This document shows, piece after piece, positions 35,893-42,860 of a DNA stretch of 46,352 nt. Both the position numbers and the translations under genes were made by a program. The stretch's first letter is position 1; each line of letters begins with the position of its first letter. Origin of the DNA: Bacteroidales bacterium (GTDB lineage: Bacteria > Bacteroidota > Bacteroidia > Bacteroidales > P3); contig JAFWQP010000033.1 in assembly GCA_017509045.1 (NCBI GenBank), forward strand, positions 1 to 46,352, written 5' to 3'. The notes below the pieces were generated by a model. The model saw only the letters and a list, made by a program, of their open reading frames with translations. It did not search any database and was not told where the DNA came from.

Positions 35893-36450
35893 TTATTTGT
35901 CTTTTTTTTCGATTACTGTTCCCTTCTCTGTTCGGAATATTAGGGCGGCAAAGAAGGTGATGATGATGCTCATCACCGCCGAGCGGAACGCACCAATGAA
36001 AGCCCAGTCGCCGGCGGTGTAGCGGCGCACTAGCTCCACCGCCACCTTAGCTTCGGCACTGCTCTCTGCCGACTCCATCATGGCGATGCGCTGTTGGTTG
36101 TAATAATCCACCAACGAGGTGTCCAGCACCCCGCAGTGCAACCAAGTCCACAGGCCATACACCACGGCGCTCACCACGCCTATGCCCAAGCCCAGCAGCA
36201 TCAGTTCTTTCAACGTCACCTTCCCGTCGGGCAGTTGTCGGCGGTATTGGTAGCACGACCAAACGATAGCAATGGCAAGAACCAGTTCGGTAACATAGTT
36301 TTCTGGCGATGACATAGGCGACGTGGCGAGCCAGTCGCGCAACAGCATAACCATCGACATCACCGCCCCCGTCAACGCTCCGTCGATAAAGTAGGCTTTG
36401 CGGTAGTTACCGTATATTGTTGATTCATATCGTCTAAATATCTTTGCCAT
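35893..36450 (-). CDS. DUF4199 family membrane protein
   Basis: 185 residues with about four hydrophobic segments (around residues 23-40, 53-68, 87-107 and 155-172). Position and pattern fit DUF4199, a Bacteroidota membrane family of unknown function often encoded directly before a family 2 glycosyltransferase, as here (19-bp gap). It may anchor or assist that enzyme; this is inference. It is the first gene of the five-gene cluster leading to bactofilin. Confidence 0.8.
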   Translation of the reverse strand: MAKIFRRYESTIYGNYRKAYFIDGALTGAVMSMVMLLRDWLATSPMSSPENYVTELVLAIAIVWSCYQYRRQLPDGKVTLKELMLLGLGIGVVSAVVYGLWTWLHCGVLDTSLVDYYNQQRIAMMESAESSAEAKVAVELVRRYTAGDWAFIGAFRSAVMSIIITFFAALIFRTEKGTVIEKKDK

Positions 36451-36467
36451 TCTTTTGTATTAAATTG

Positions 36468-36475
36468 CAAATATA
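36468..36475 (-). promoter_or_regulatory. -7 box upstream of the DUF4199-GT2-ychF cluster
   Basis: Minus-strand TATATTTG followed by CA fits TAnnTTTG; no clear -33 box is present. It is about 20 bp before the DUF4199 start codon. Confidence 0.45.
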
Positions 36476-36546
36476 CACAAAAAAAACGATATGTCTTTCA
36501 TTTTATTGTGTGAGAAATATATTATTGAATGCATCATCGTGTTTTT

Positions 36547-36586
36547 TTGATTGCTTGATTGTCTGATTTCTTGATTATTTGAGTAT
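36547..36586. repeat. 8-bp-period array, five units
   Basis: TTGATTGC, TTGATTGT, CTGATTTC, TTGATTAT, TTGAGTAT follow in perfect register. Confidence 0.65.
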
Positions 36587-36628
36587 TTTCACTCAAACAT
36601 TGACACATTACTCACCTTAATATTTCGA

Positions 36629-36653
36629 TTCATCCGCCAAACGGATAGATGAG
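36629..36653 (-). mobile_element. Possible remnant of the ISL3 transposase 3' end
   Basis: The minus strand reads a frame ending IYPFGG and stop, close to the TYPFSG and stop that ends the ISL3 transposase at 46219. The DNA similarity spans only about 23 bp and includes a small hairpin, so a shared hairpin rather than a true relic is possible. A family A copy begins exactly where the similarity stops. Confidence 0.3.
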
Positions 36654-36722
36654 GTTACTTCGTGACGTTGTTTGGCTCGGCATAGCGAGCAAGCTCTCTC
36701 TGCTCTCACCTTATACAACGTT
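36654..36722. repeat. Family A palindromic element, copy A5
   Basis: It starts GTTACTTCGTG, has arms ACGTTGT (36665-36671) and ACAACGT (36715-36721) and a complete core. It abuts copy A6 with a period of 66 bp. Confidence 0.88.
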
Positions 36723-36788
36723 ACTTCGTGACGTTGTTTGGCTCGGCATAGCGAGCAAGCTCTCTCTGCTCTCACCTTAATACAACAT
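36720..36788. repeat. Family A palindromic element, copy A6
   Basis: Almost identical to A5 (same GTTACTTCGTGACGTTGT start and core). The right arm is ACAACAT, one transition away from perfect pairing. Confidence 0.88.
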
Positions 36789-36845
36789 TGAGGTCTATTT
36801 CATCCCATTTTGAATACTCTTTGTCTCTACTCTTAGGGGTGGAGG

Positions 36846-36900
36846 CAGAGCGAACCCAGAGCGAACCCAGAACGAAGGCAGAGCGAACCCAAAGTGGAAG
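36846..36900. repeat. 11-bp tandem repeat, five units
   Basis: CAGAGCGAACC occurs three times exactly, with CAGAACGAAGG and CAAAGTGGAAG as diverged units. The 11-bp period matches that of the palindrome near clpC/gyrA, although the unit is unrelated. Confidence 0.85.
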
Positions 36901-37047
36901 CAACCGTCTGTTATAATTATACCCAAAAGAACAAAATCCAGGGTGCAGCTTTTTAGAAAAAAAAGGTTGTTGACGCACTCTATTTTACCTTTCGGAAACT
37001 CTAAAAATAGATTCTTCCGACTAATACGTAGGCGAACCACACTTTTT

Positions 37048-37196
37048 GTGCTACAGTGCTACAGTGCTACAGTTATAGTTCAGGTGCTCTTATTTAATGA
37101 AATTTTATATATGTATTTATATATCAAATATATAGGTATATCAATAGCGTTTTGATAAGTCTAAAACGAACTGTAGCAACTGTAGCGCTGTAGCAG
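37048..37196. repeat. 149-bp element flanked by CTACAG-rich inverted repeats
   Basis: The left end is GTGCTACA repeated three times, then GTT (37048-37074). The right end (37169-37196) reads, inverted, as three similar GCTACAG units. About 24 of 27 positions match. The inside is AT-rich and has no gene. This could be a MITE-like element whose terminal repeats are themselves 8-bp arrays. Confidence 0.65.
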
Positions 37197-37280
37197 ATTG
37201 TTTCGTTATGTCGCAACAATGTCTTGTTGGTCAGAGGTTTGTAGGGACTGCATCTATGTTGTTGAAGTTTACAATTACTT

Positions 37281-37397
37281 TAAGGGACTTCTATTAATAA
37301 CCTTTGAACACGAATTGCACGAATCTAACGAATTTATTATCTGAATCTTCATGCAGGCATGATAACGAATAAAACGAATTTATAGAAGTACCCTTTA
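37281..37397. repeat. Family B MITE-like element, copy B3
   Basis: The best-preserved copy. Ends: TAAGGGACTTCTATTAAT and, inverted, TAAAGGGTACTTCTATAAAT. Inside are GAACACGAATTGCACGAATC, 9-bp-spaced ACGAAT motifs and the central hairpin CATGC-AG-GCATG. No coding capacity. Confidence 0.8.
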
Positions 37398-37477
37398 TGT
37401 TACTTTGTTACCTTGTTACCTCGTCCTATTTTGCAACTAACATTTAACACTTAACTCTTTTCGCATGGGTCAATCAG

Positions 37478-38575
37478 TTATATGAGCGATTTGATATCGT
37501 GCATCGGGTCGGCAACCTCAAGTATGTGAATTCTGCGTAGGCGTTCTTCTTCTGAAAAGGCATCTTCCATCAAGCGGGCAAGGGCTTCGCATACCTCGTA
37601 AGGAGTATCAGCCACTACGCAGGCATCTGTAAGGGCGGTGCCCTCCACCATCGGGCTGTTCACCAGGCAGTGGCGACCTTCGTAGAGGGCGTTCATCAGC
37701 TTCAGTTTCACTCCTGTAGCCTGCCAGGTGAGCAGTAGGTTGACTTGTGCCTCTTGCAGTAAGCGGTGCATGGTTTCGTCGTCGGGGTTGGCCACCAATC
37801 GCACATTGGGGTGTTTTGCAATAGCTTGCTGCAGCTCCTCGTCCGGATTTCTTCCTGCCACTATAAATGGATAGGGGCAGCGGTCTACCACCTGTTCCAG
37901 CAGGTGGTGGACGGCATTGATATTCTCAGGCACAGAAAGGTTGCCGTGGTATAGCACATAGTCGCCCATCCCTGTGAGTGAGGTGACGGATGTGTGTCCG
38001 TGGGATGGTGGCAGCAGTCGCACATCTCCGCACCCTATGGCACGGAAGTGGGCTGCATCAGTGTTCGAAATGGCCAGCACCCTAGTCGCCTTGCTCAACC
38101 ACTGCTCATATTGGCGCAACTTACGTGCCTCAATACGAAAGAAGAGACGCTTCCACGGGCTCTTCTCCACAGCGGCGAGCGAGTTGTAGTAGTCGTGTTC
38201 CACGTTGTGGGCACGAACGATGATGTGCCTCCCCTCCCCTGCTAGCTGTTCTAGCAGTAGGCAGCAGTGCAACCCTTCTAGAAGTATGGGGTAATCGTCT
38301 TGTCTAAGGTGTTTCAGCAATGCCTCAGAGCAGCGCGAGGCCACTATGTAGGGGCGTCGTTCCAATTGGTGACGGAGCCCTACCTGGCGTGGGTAATAGC
38401 ACACTTCCTCACACCATTGATCTAATTCCTTAGCCTCTGCTCTTCCGTAAGTGTAGCAGTGTAGATGAATCTTAACGCCTGCCTTCGAAAGCGCGACAAT
38501 GCGATAGTATACGTCTATCACACCGCCATAGTCGGCAGGCCAAGGAACATTGAATGTGACAATGTGGAGATGCAC
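37478..38575 (-). CDS. Glycosyltransferase, GT4/GT1-like GT-B fold
   Basis: 365 residues. The N-terminus HIVTFNVPWPADYGGVIDVYYR is the typical first Rossmann strand with glycine-rich acceptor loop; HNVEHDYYNSL and ISNTDAAHFR follow. The donor half includes YVLYHGNLSVPENINAVHHLL, FIVAGRNPDEEL and the sugar-binding region TGVKLKLMNALYEGRHCLVN. No membrane segment. It is monocistronic, bounded on both sides by repeat clusters. The sugar and acceptor are unknown; a role in surface polysaccharide assembly is likely. Confidence 0.82.
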   Translation of the reverse strand: MHLHIVTFNVPWPADYGGVIDVYYRIVALSKAGVKIHLHCYTYGRAEAKELDQWCEEVCYYPRQVGLRHQLERRPYIVASRCSEALLKHLRQDDYPILLEGLHCCLLLEQLAGEGRHIIVRAHNVEHDYYNSLAAVEKSPWKRLFFRIEARKLRQYEQWLSKATRVLAISNTDAAHFRAIGCGDVRLLPPSHGHTSVTSLTGMGDYVLYHGNLSVPENINAVHHLLEQVVDRCPYPFIVAGRNPDEELQQAIAKHPNVRLVANPDDETMHRLLQEAQVNLLLTWQATGVKLKLMNALYEGRHCLVNSPMVEGTALTDACVVADTPYEVCEALARLMEDAFSEEERLRRIHILEVADPMHDIKSLI

Positions 38576-38593
38576 TTTTTAGAAGATAAGTAG

Positions 38594-38671
38594 TTTTTGA
38601 AGTAAGAAGTAAGAACTATGTTTTTGAAGTAAGAAGTAAGAACTATGTTTTTGAAGTAAGAAGTAAGAACT
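38594..38671. repeat. 27-bp tandem repeat, three units
   Basis: A 27-bp unit (TTTTTGAAGTAAGAAGTAAG plus AACTATG) occurs at 38594-38620 and 38621-38647; the third, from 38648, diverges near its end. Within each unit AAGTAAGA is itself repeated at 8-bp distance. Confidence 0.9.
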
Positions 38672-38700
38672 AAGAGCTAAGAAGTTGGGGCAGCTATTTT

Positions 38701-38832
38701 TTTAAACTAAAAAGTAAAAACTAAAAACTAAAATACGTTTCATGAATTCGTTAATTCGTAAATTCGTGAGTCTTTGATGCGCCAAGGACTAACACATTAA
38801 CACATTAACACGTTAACACATTCCATTTTTCA
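38701..38832. repeat. Family C repeat region, inverted copy (empty site for family A)
   Basis: The reverse complement matches 27128-27325 nearly base for base (octamer array, GTCCTTGGCGCATCAAAGAC block, ACGAATTTACGAATTAACG, then AATTCATGAAACGTATTTTA) except that the family A element is absent. The last ~4 bp touch the 3' end of the MBL gene. Confidence 0.88.
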
Positions 38833-39597
38833 ATTTTCAATTTGTAGTCCGTCGTAGGCGATATGGACGTGTGGCGGGAGCTCTTTCGATACTTCGGCAT
38901 AGAACCCCATCTCGTGGCTGACATGGGTGAGGTATGCTTCGCGGGGGTGTACCTGCGCTATGATTTCTAATGCTTCAGGCAGGCAGAAATGGGAGAAGTG
39001 TTTTGCTTTTCGCAAGGCATTGATGACAAGTATGTCGGCATTTTTTATCTTCTCCATCTCACTGGGTTCTATGTGGTTGGCATCGGTTATATAGACCAAT
39101 CCTCCAATACGGTAGCCCAGCACAGGTAGTTGCTTGTGCATCGCCTTGATGGGTGTTATCTCTACCCCTGCCGCACGGAAGGTGTCGTCGCCCGACAACT
39201 CGTGGAGGTTGGCTTCGGGCAATCCGGGAAACTCATGCGGCACAAAGATGTAGTGGTAGTCGCGCTCAATTGCCACACGCGCCTCTTGGTTGCAATAGAG
39301 TTCCATCTTCTGACTCTGCACATAGTTGAATGAGCGTATGTCGTCCAGCCCTGCCACATGATCGCGATGGGCGTGGGTGATTAGTATGCTGTCGATATGC
39401 ATGACTTTTTCGCGCAGCATCTGCTCGCGGAAGTCGGGACCGATGTCGATGAGTATGTTCTTACCTTCTTCGGTCTCCACCAACGCCGAGGTGCGCAGAT
39501 GCTTGTCGTGGCTGTCGGTCGACTGGCAGACGGCACACCTACATGCTACGACGGGTACTCCCATCGAAGTACCCGTCCCAAGGAAGGTCAGTCTCAT
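38830..39597 (-). CDS. MBL-fold metallohydrolase (PhnP-like)
   Basis: 255 residues. The metal motif is HAHRDH (ILITHAHRDHVAGLDD, ~residue 74), and further ligands are probably ITDANH and THVSHEMG. The N-terminal FLGTGTSMGVPVVACRCAVCQS, with the Cys pair, is typical of the PhnP/YycJ-like group that cleaves phosphodiesters such as cyclic nucleotides or ribosyl phosphates. It begins 9 bp after the response-regulator gene ends, and is the last gene of a cyclophilin-regulator-hydrolase operon. The exact substrate is unknown. Confidence 0.85.
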   Translation of the reverse strand: MRLTFLGTGTSMGVPVVACRCAVCQSTDSHDKHLRTSALVETEEGKNILIDIGPDFREQMLREKVMHIDSILITHAHRDHVAGLDDIRSFNYVQSQKMELYCNQEARVAIERDYHYIFVPHEFPGLPEANLHELSGDDTFRAAGVEITPIKAMHKQLPVLGYRIGGLVYITDANHIEPSEMEKIKNADILVINALRKAKHFSHFCLPEALEIIAQVHPREAYLTHVSHEMGFYAEVSKELPPHVHIAYDGLQIEN

Positions 39598-39606
39598 CTT
39601 GATTGA

Positions 39607-40302
39607 TTAGTCGTTTTTCACTGTCAGACGGAAGCCGACACCGTGTACGTTGACAATCTGCACTTTGGGGTCTACCTTGAGGTATTTGCGCAGCTTGGTG
39701 ATGTAGACATCCATGCTTCGGGCGGCGAAGTAGCTGTCGTCCTTCCAAATCTTTTGCAAGGTGCTGGTGCGGTCGACTAACTGGTTGAAATTCATGGCAA
39801 ACATGCGTAGCAGTTCGCATTCCTTCATGGTGAGCCGCTGCACGTCATCGCCACAGGTGAGGGTCTGGTGGGCGTAGTCGAACACGATGTTGCCAATGTG
39901 GAATAGGTTCTTGTCGGGTTTGCCGTCGTCGAAAGAGCGGCGTATGGTGGCATTGACTCGTGCCAGCAGTTCTTCCATGCTGAAGGGTTTGGTCACGTAG
40001 TCGTCGGCGCCTATTTCGAATCCTTTCAGTTTGTCGGCCTCGAGGTTTTTGGCTGTGAGAAAGATGATGGGGATGCGTTTGTCCACACGACGTATCTCTT
40101 TGGCGACGGTGAATCCGTCCTTGATGGGCATCATGATGTCAAGGATGCAGGCATCGACATCGTCGTTCTGATAGGAGTCGAGAGCGGCCTGACCGTCTAC
40201 GGCCAGAAACACGGTGTAGCCTTTTTGGGTGAGGTAGGCCTTAAGGATAGTGCCCAGATTGGGGTCGTCCTCTGCAACGAGCAGTTTTATACCTAAGTTC
40301 AT
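39607..40302 (-). CDS. rprY: OmpR/PhoB-family response regulator, RprY-like
   Basis: 231 residues. The receiver domain (~1-120) has the acid pair E11/D12, phospho-acceptor D55 (ILDIMMP) and the VTKPF lysine; the winged-helix effector (~135-231) ends in SMDVYITKLRKYLK and VHGVGFRL. The linker and effector sequence resemble RprY of Bacteroides and Porphyromonas, a regulator of stress and sodium/oxidative responses. The partner kinase RprX is not adjacent, so it is encoded elsewhere or the regulator is an orphan. It lies 33 bp after the cyclophilin gene and 9 bp before the MBL gene. Confidence 0.85.
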   Translation of the reverse strand: MNLGIKLLVAEDDPNLGTILKAYLTQKGYTVFLAVDGQAALDSYQNDDVDACILDIMMPIKDGFTVAKEIRRVDKRIPIIFLTAKNLEADKLKGFEIGADDYVTKPFSMEELLARVNATIRRSFDDGKPDKNLFHIGNIVFDYAHQTLTCGDDVQRLTMKECELLRMFAMNFNQLVDRTSTLQKIWKDDSYFAARSMDVYITKLRKYLKVDPKVQIVNVHGVGFRLTVKND

Positions 40303-40335
40303 TTTGTCTTTATTTTTTTGGTTATTGTTTATGTT

Positions 40336-40788
40336 TCAATCTATTATTTCAATCTTTTCAATCAAATCGCCTGCCGCTATCTTGTCTATCACGTCAAGGC
40401 CTTCCACCACTTGTCCGAAACAGGTGTGCACACCGTCGAGGTGCTGGGTGTTTTCGCGGTTGTGACAGATGAAGAACTGACTGCCACCTGTGTCTTTTCC
40501 TGCATGTGCCATCGACAGCACTCCTCGGTCGTGATACTGTCGTTCCGCCTGGGTTTCGCATTTGATATGCCATCCCGGGCCGCCGGTGCCGACGCGTGGG
40601 TCGCCAAGGTTGCGGCTATAGGGGCAGCCTCCCTGTATGACGAAACTGGGGATGACACGATGAAAACGAAGGCCGTCATAGAATCCCGATTTGGCAAGCT
40701 TCACAAAATTGTCGACTGTGTTGGGAACCTCTTTCGCATAGAGTTCCACCTTCATTGTCCCTTTTGGAGTTACTATCTTTGCAAACAT
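40336..40788 (-). CDS. Cyclophilin-type peptidylprolyl isomerase
   Basis: 150 residues, single cyclophilin domain without a signal peptide, so cytoplasmic. The catalytic region is [16 protein letters not shown] (active-site Arg in FHRVI), followed by [15 protein letters not shown] and [13 protein letters not shown]. It catalyses cis-trans isomerisation of proline bonds during folding. First gene of a three-gene unit with the response regulator and the MBL hydrolase. Confidence 0.92.
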   Translation of the reverse strand: MFAKIVTPKGTMKVELYAKEVPNTVDNFVKLAKSGFYDGLRFHRVIPSFVIQGGCPYSRNLGDPRVGTGGPGWHIKCETQAERQYHDRGVLSMAHAGKDTGGSQFFICHNRENTQHLDGVHTCFGQVVEGLDVIDKIAAGDLIEKIEIID

Positions 40789-40798
40789 ATTAAGATTG

Positions 40799-40935
40799 TT
40801 TGATTCCTTGAATGTGTTAACGTGTGAATTTTTGAATGTGTTAACGTGTTAATGTGTTAATGTGTTAGTCTTTGGCGCATCAATGATTAACGAATTTACG
40901 AATTTACGAATTCAAATTTTCACTTTTCAATTATT
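40799..40935. repeat. Family C octamer array, nine units, plus trailing ACGAAT repeats
   Basis: Units of exactly 8 bp run from 40799 to 40870: TTGATTCC, TTGAATGT, GTTAACGT, GTGAATTT, TTGAATGT, GTTAACGT, GTTAATGT, GTTAATGT, GTTAGTCT. Then TTTGGCGCATCAATGATTAA and repeated TTACGAAT octamers follow. It lies between lepB and the cyclophilin gene. Confidence 0.8.
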
Positions 40936-41009
40936 CTTTAGTGCTATATTAACTTAAAAAATTGCAAAAAATTGTATCAAGGTATCATTTTTTTCACATT
41001 TTTTTTTGT

Positions 41010-42557
41010 TTACCACTGCGAGGCTTTGCGGAAAATGCGGTTCCAACGTACGCGGTGGTGGTCTTTGTCGAACGAGAACACTACAAGGCTCGCCTTGCCT
41101 ACGATGTGGTCTTCAGGCACAAAACCCCAGTACCGGCTGTCGGCTGAGTTGTGGCGGTTGTCGCCCATCATCCAGTAGTAGTCCATCTTGCAGGTGTAGG
41201 TGGTGCTTTCTTCGCCATTGATGTAGATCTTGCCATCGCGCACCTGCAGCGTGTTGCCCTCGAACACTTCTATCAACCGCTGATACAACGGGAGGGTCTG
41301 CAAGGTGAGCGTCAGCGTCTCGCCCTTGGCGGGGATATGTACGGGACCGAAGTTGTCGACGCTCCAGTTGTAGCCTTGGGCATGGGGGAATAGCGAGAGG
41401 AGGTCGGTGGTGTCGTATGTCACTTCGGTGACCGATATGACGTCGGGACGCGACTGCATCTCCAATGCCATCTGTTGGGTGAGTGGCACACGGTATTGTG
41501 TGCCGCCTTCGTACATCATTATCCCCAGCGCGTTCTCGTAGTCTTCGTGACTGATGCCCATGTTGTCGAGTATCTTGCGGGCGTTGAGTCCGGGTGTGAA
41601 CTGGATGTCGTAGGTCTGCTGACTCTCTGTGGGGAAGGGCATCTCTTTGCCGTTGACATAGACTTTGTGGTCGATAATTTGGATGTCGTCGCCCGGCAGC
41701 CCTACGCAGCGTTTGATGAAGTTCTCGCGCTTGTCGACAGGCCGCACACGGATGTGGTTTTCTACCATCTGGTTGCCCACGGGCAGCCGTTTGGCATTTA
41801 GGACGTTCTCGCGGCCCATATCGCGCACTAGGTCGTGGTAGCTCATGTTGCTCTGCCATGCGGTGCACACGGTGTCGCCGTCGGGATAGTTGAACACTAC
41901 GGCATCCATGCGCTCTACACTGCCCAAGCCGGGGAAGCGGTGGTAGGGACGCTTGATCCATTTGAGGTACGACTCGTGTTGGCCGTTGGTCAGGGGCATG
42001 ACGTTGTGCACCAGCGGCATTGCTAGCGGTGTCATCGCCATGCGGGGGCCGTAGGCCAGTTTCGACACCAGCAGATAGTCGCCCGTGAGCAGCGATTTCT
42101 CCATCGAGCTGGATGGTATATTGTAAAACTCCAACACTTTGCCACGAATTATCACGGCGGCGACAAGCGCAAAGACGATGGCATCCATCCAGTCGCGCAG
42201 TTCGCTCACCTTGTGGGGCTCTTCGTTGCTGGGGTCGTGGTACTGCATTTTGTTCAGTCCCAATATGGGCAGGTAGCACCATGGGAAGATGACCGCAAAG
42301 GTCTGCTCAAAGAAGTTGTAGCGGTGGAACACTTTGGCGGTCTCCACCACCAGCAGCAGGAATGTGAAGATATTGATGGCGGGAATGAGGAAATAGATAT
42401 ACCATTTCCAGCTCTTGCCACATATCTTAATCCACACCACGATATTATAGATGGGGATTAGTGCTTTCCAGGGCGCTACGCCCGCCTTCTTAAATACAAA
42501 CCACAGGCCGACAAGGCAGCCAACAAAGTAGAGGACCAATAGAATGTCGTAGATCAT
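41010..42557 (-). CDS. lepB: Signal peptidase I with an N-terminal DUF5684-type membrane region
   Basis: 515 residues, longer than the ~320 of E. coli LepB. Residues 1-105 hold three or four membrane helices with the VFKKAGVAPWKALIPIYN motif (DUF5684-like) common in Bacteroidota proteins. One more helix (~124-140) precedes the S26 catalytic part: nucleophile S151 in IPSSSMEKSL and general-base K282 in FIKRCVGLPGD, then the final box GDNRHNSADSRYWGFVP. It removes signal peptides from exported proteins on the outer face of the inner membrane. It would serve the secreted proteins encoded here. Monocistronic, flanked by octamer arrays. Confidence 0.92.
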   Translation of the reverse strand: MIYDILLVLYFVGCLVGLWFVFKKAGVAPWKALIPIYNIVVWIKICGKSWKWYIYFLIPAINIFTFLLLVVETAKVFHRYNFFEQTFAVIFPWCYLPILGLNKMQYHDPSNEEPHKVSELRDWMDAIVFALVAAVIIRGKVLEFYNIPSSSMEKSLLTGDYLLVSKLAYGPRMAMTPLAMPLVHNVMPLTNGQHESYLKWIKRPYHRFPGLGSVERMDAVVFNYPDGDTVCTAWQSNMSYHDLVRDMGRENVLNAKRLPVGNQMVENHIRVRPVDKRENFIKRCVGLPGDDIQIIDHKVYVNGKEMPFPTESQQTYDIQFTPGLNARKILDNMGISHEDYENALGIMMYEGGTQYRVPLTQQMALEMQSRPDVISVTEVTYDTTDLLSLFPHAQGYNWSVDNFGPVHIPAKGETLTLTLQTLPLYQRLIEVFEGNTLQVRDGKIYINGEESTTYTCKMDYYWMMGDNRHNSADSRYWGFVPEDHIVGKASLVVFSFDKDHHRVRWNRIFRKASQW

Positions 42558-42860
42558 ATTTGATTGCTTTATTTTAAAAGTAAAAACTAAAAACTAAAAA
42601 CTATAAAGGTGATTTCTTGAATGTGTTAACGTGTTAATGTGTTAATGAGTTAGTCTTTTTTGAATGTGTTAACGTGTGAATTTTTGAATGTGTGAATGTG
42701 TGAATGTGTTAACGTGTTAATGTGTGAATCTTTGATTTACGAATTTACAAATTAACGAATTAACGAATTCAAGATTTACGAATTAACACATTAACGAATT
42801 TACGAATTCAAATATTCAATTTCCAATTTTCAATTTAATAAGTTTTCAATTTCCTTAACG
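42558..42860. other. Intergenic region filled by octamer arrays
   Basis: These 303 bp between lepB and a glycosyltransferase gene contain no gene. Nearly all is family C repeat (42617-42812), followed by the AT-rich CAATTTTCAATTT-type tail that also flanks the other copies. Confidence 0.75.
42617..42812. repeat. Largest family C octamer array, about 14 plus 9 units
   Basis: From 42617: TTGAATGT, GTTAACGT, GTTAATGT, GTTAATGA, GTTAGTCT, a 3-bp slip, then TTGAATGT, GTTAACGT, GTGAATTT, TTGAATGT, GTGAATGT, GTGAATGT, GTTAACGT, GTTAATGT, GTGAATCT (to 42731). A second register of TTTACGAA/TTAACGAA units follows. Units vary but the 8-bp phase does not. Confidence 0.85.

Larger units (their letters stand above)
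36451..37477. other. 1.03-kb intergenic repeat cluster
   Basis: No real gene is seen; frames of 68 and 81 codons at 36772-37040 are built from tandem repeats and rejected. In order: a DUF4199 -7 box (36468-36475), an octamer array (36547-36586), an IS-like fragment (36629-36653), two family A copies in tandem, an 11-bp tandem repeat, an element flanked by CTACAG-type inverted repeats, and family B copy B3. Confidence 0.7.

Noticed and set aside
36772-37040. 68- and 81-codon minus-strand frames with FALPSFWVRSGFALPP-like sequence
   Set aside because: The sequence is the 11-bp tandem array read in one frame; no homologous domain or promoter.
27147-42812. CRISPR array or CRISPR-like locus in the repeat-rich gaps
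   Set aside because: Repeats are contiguous short units without unique spacers, and no cas gene is present.
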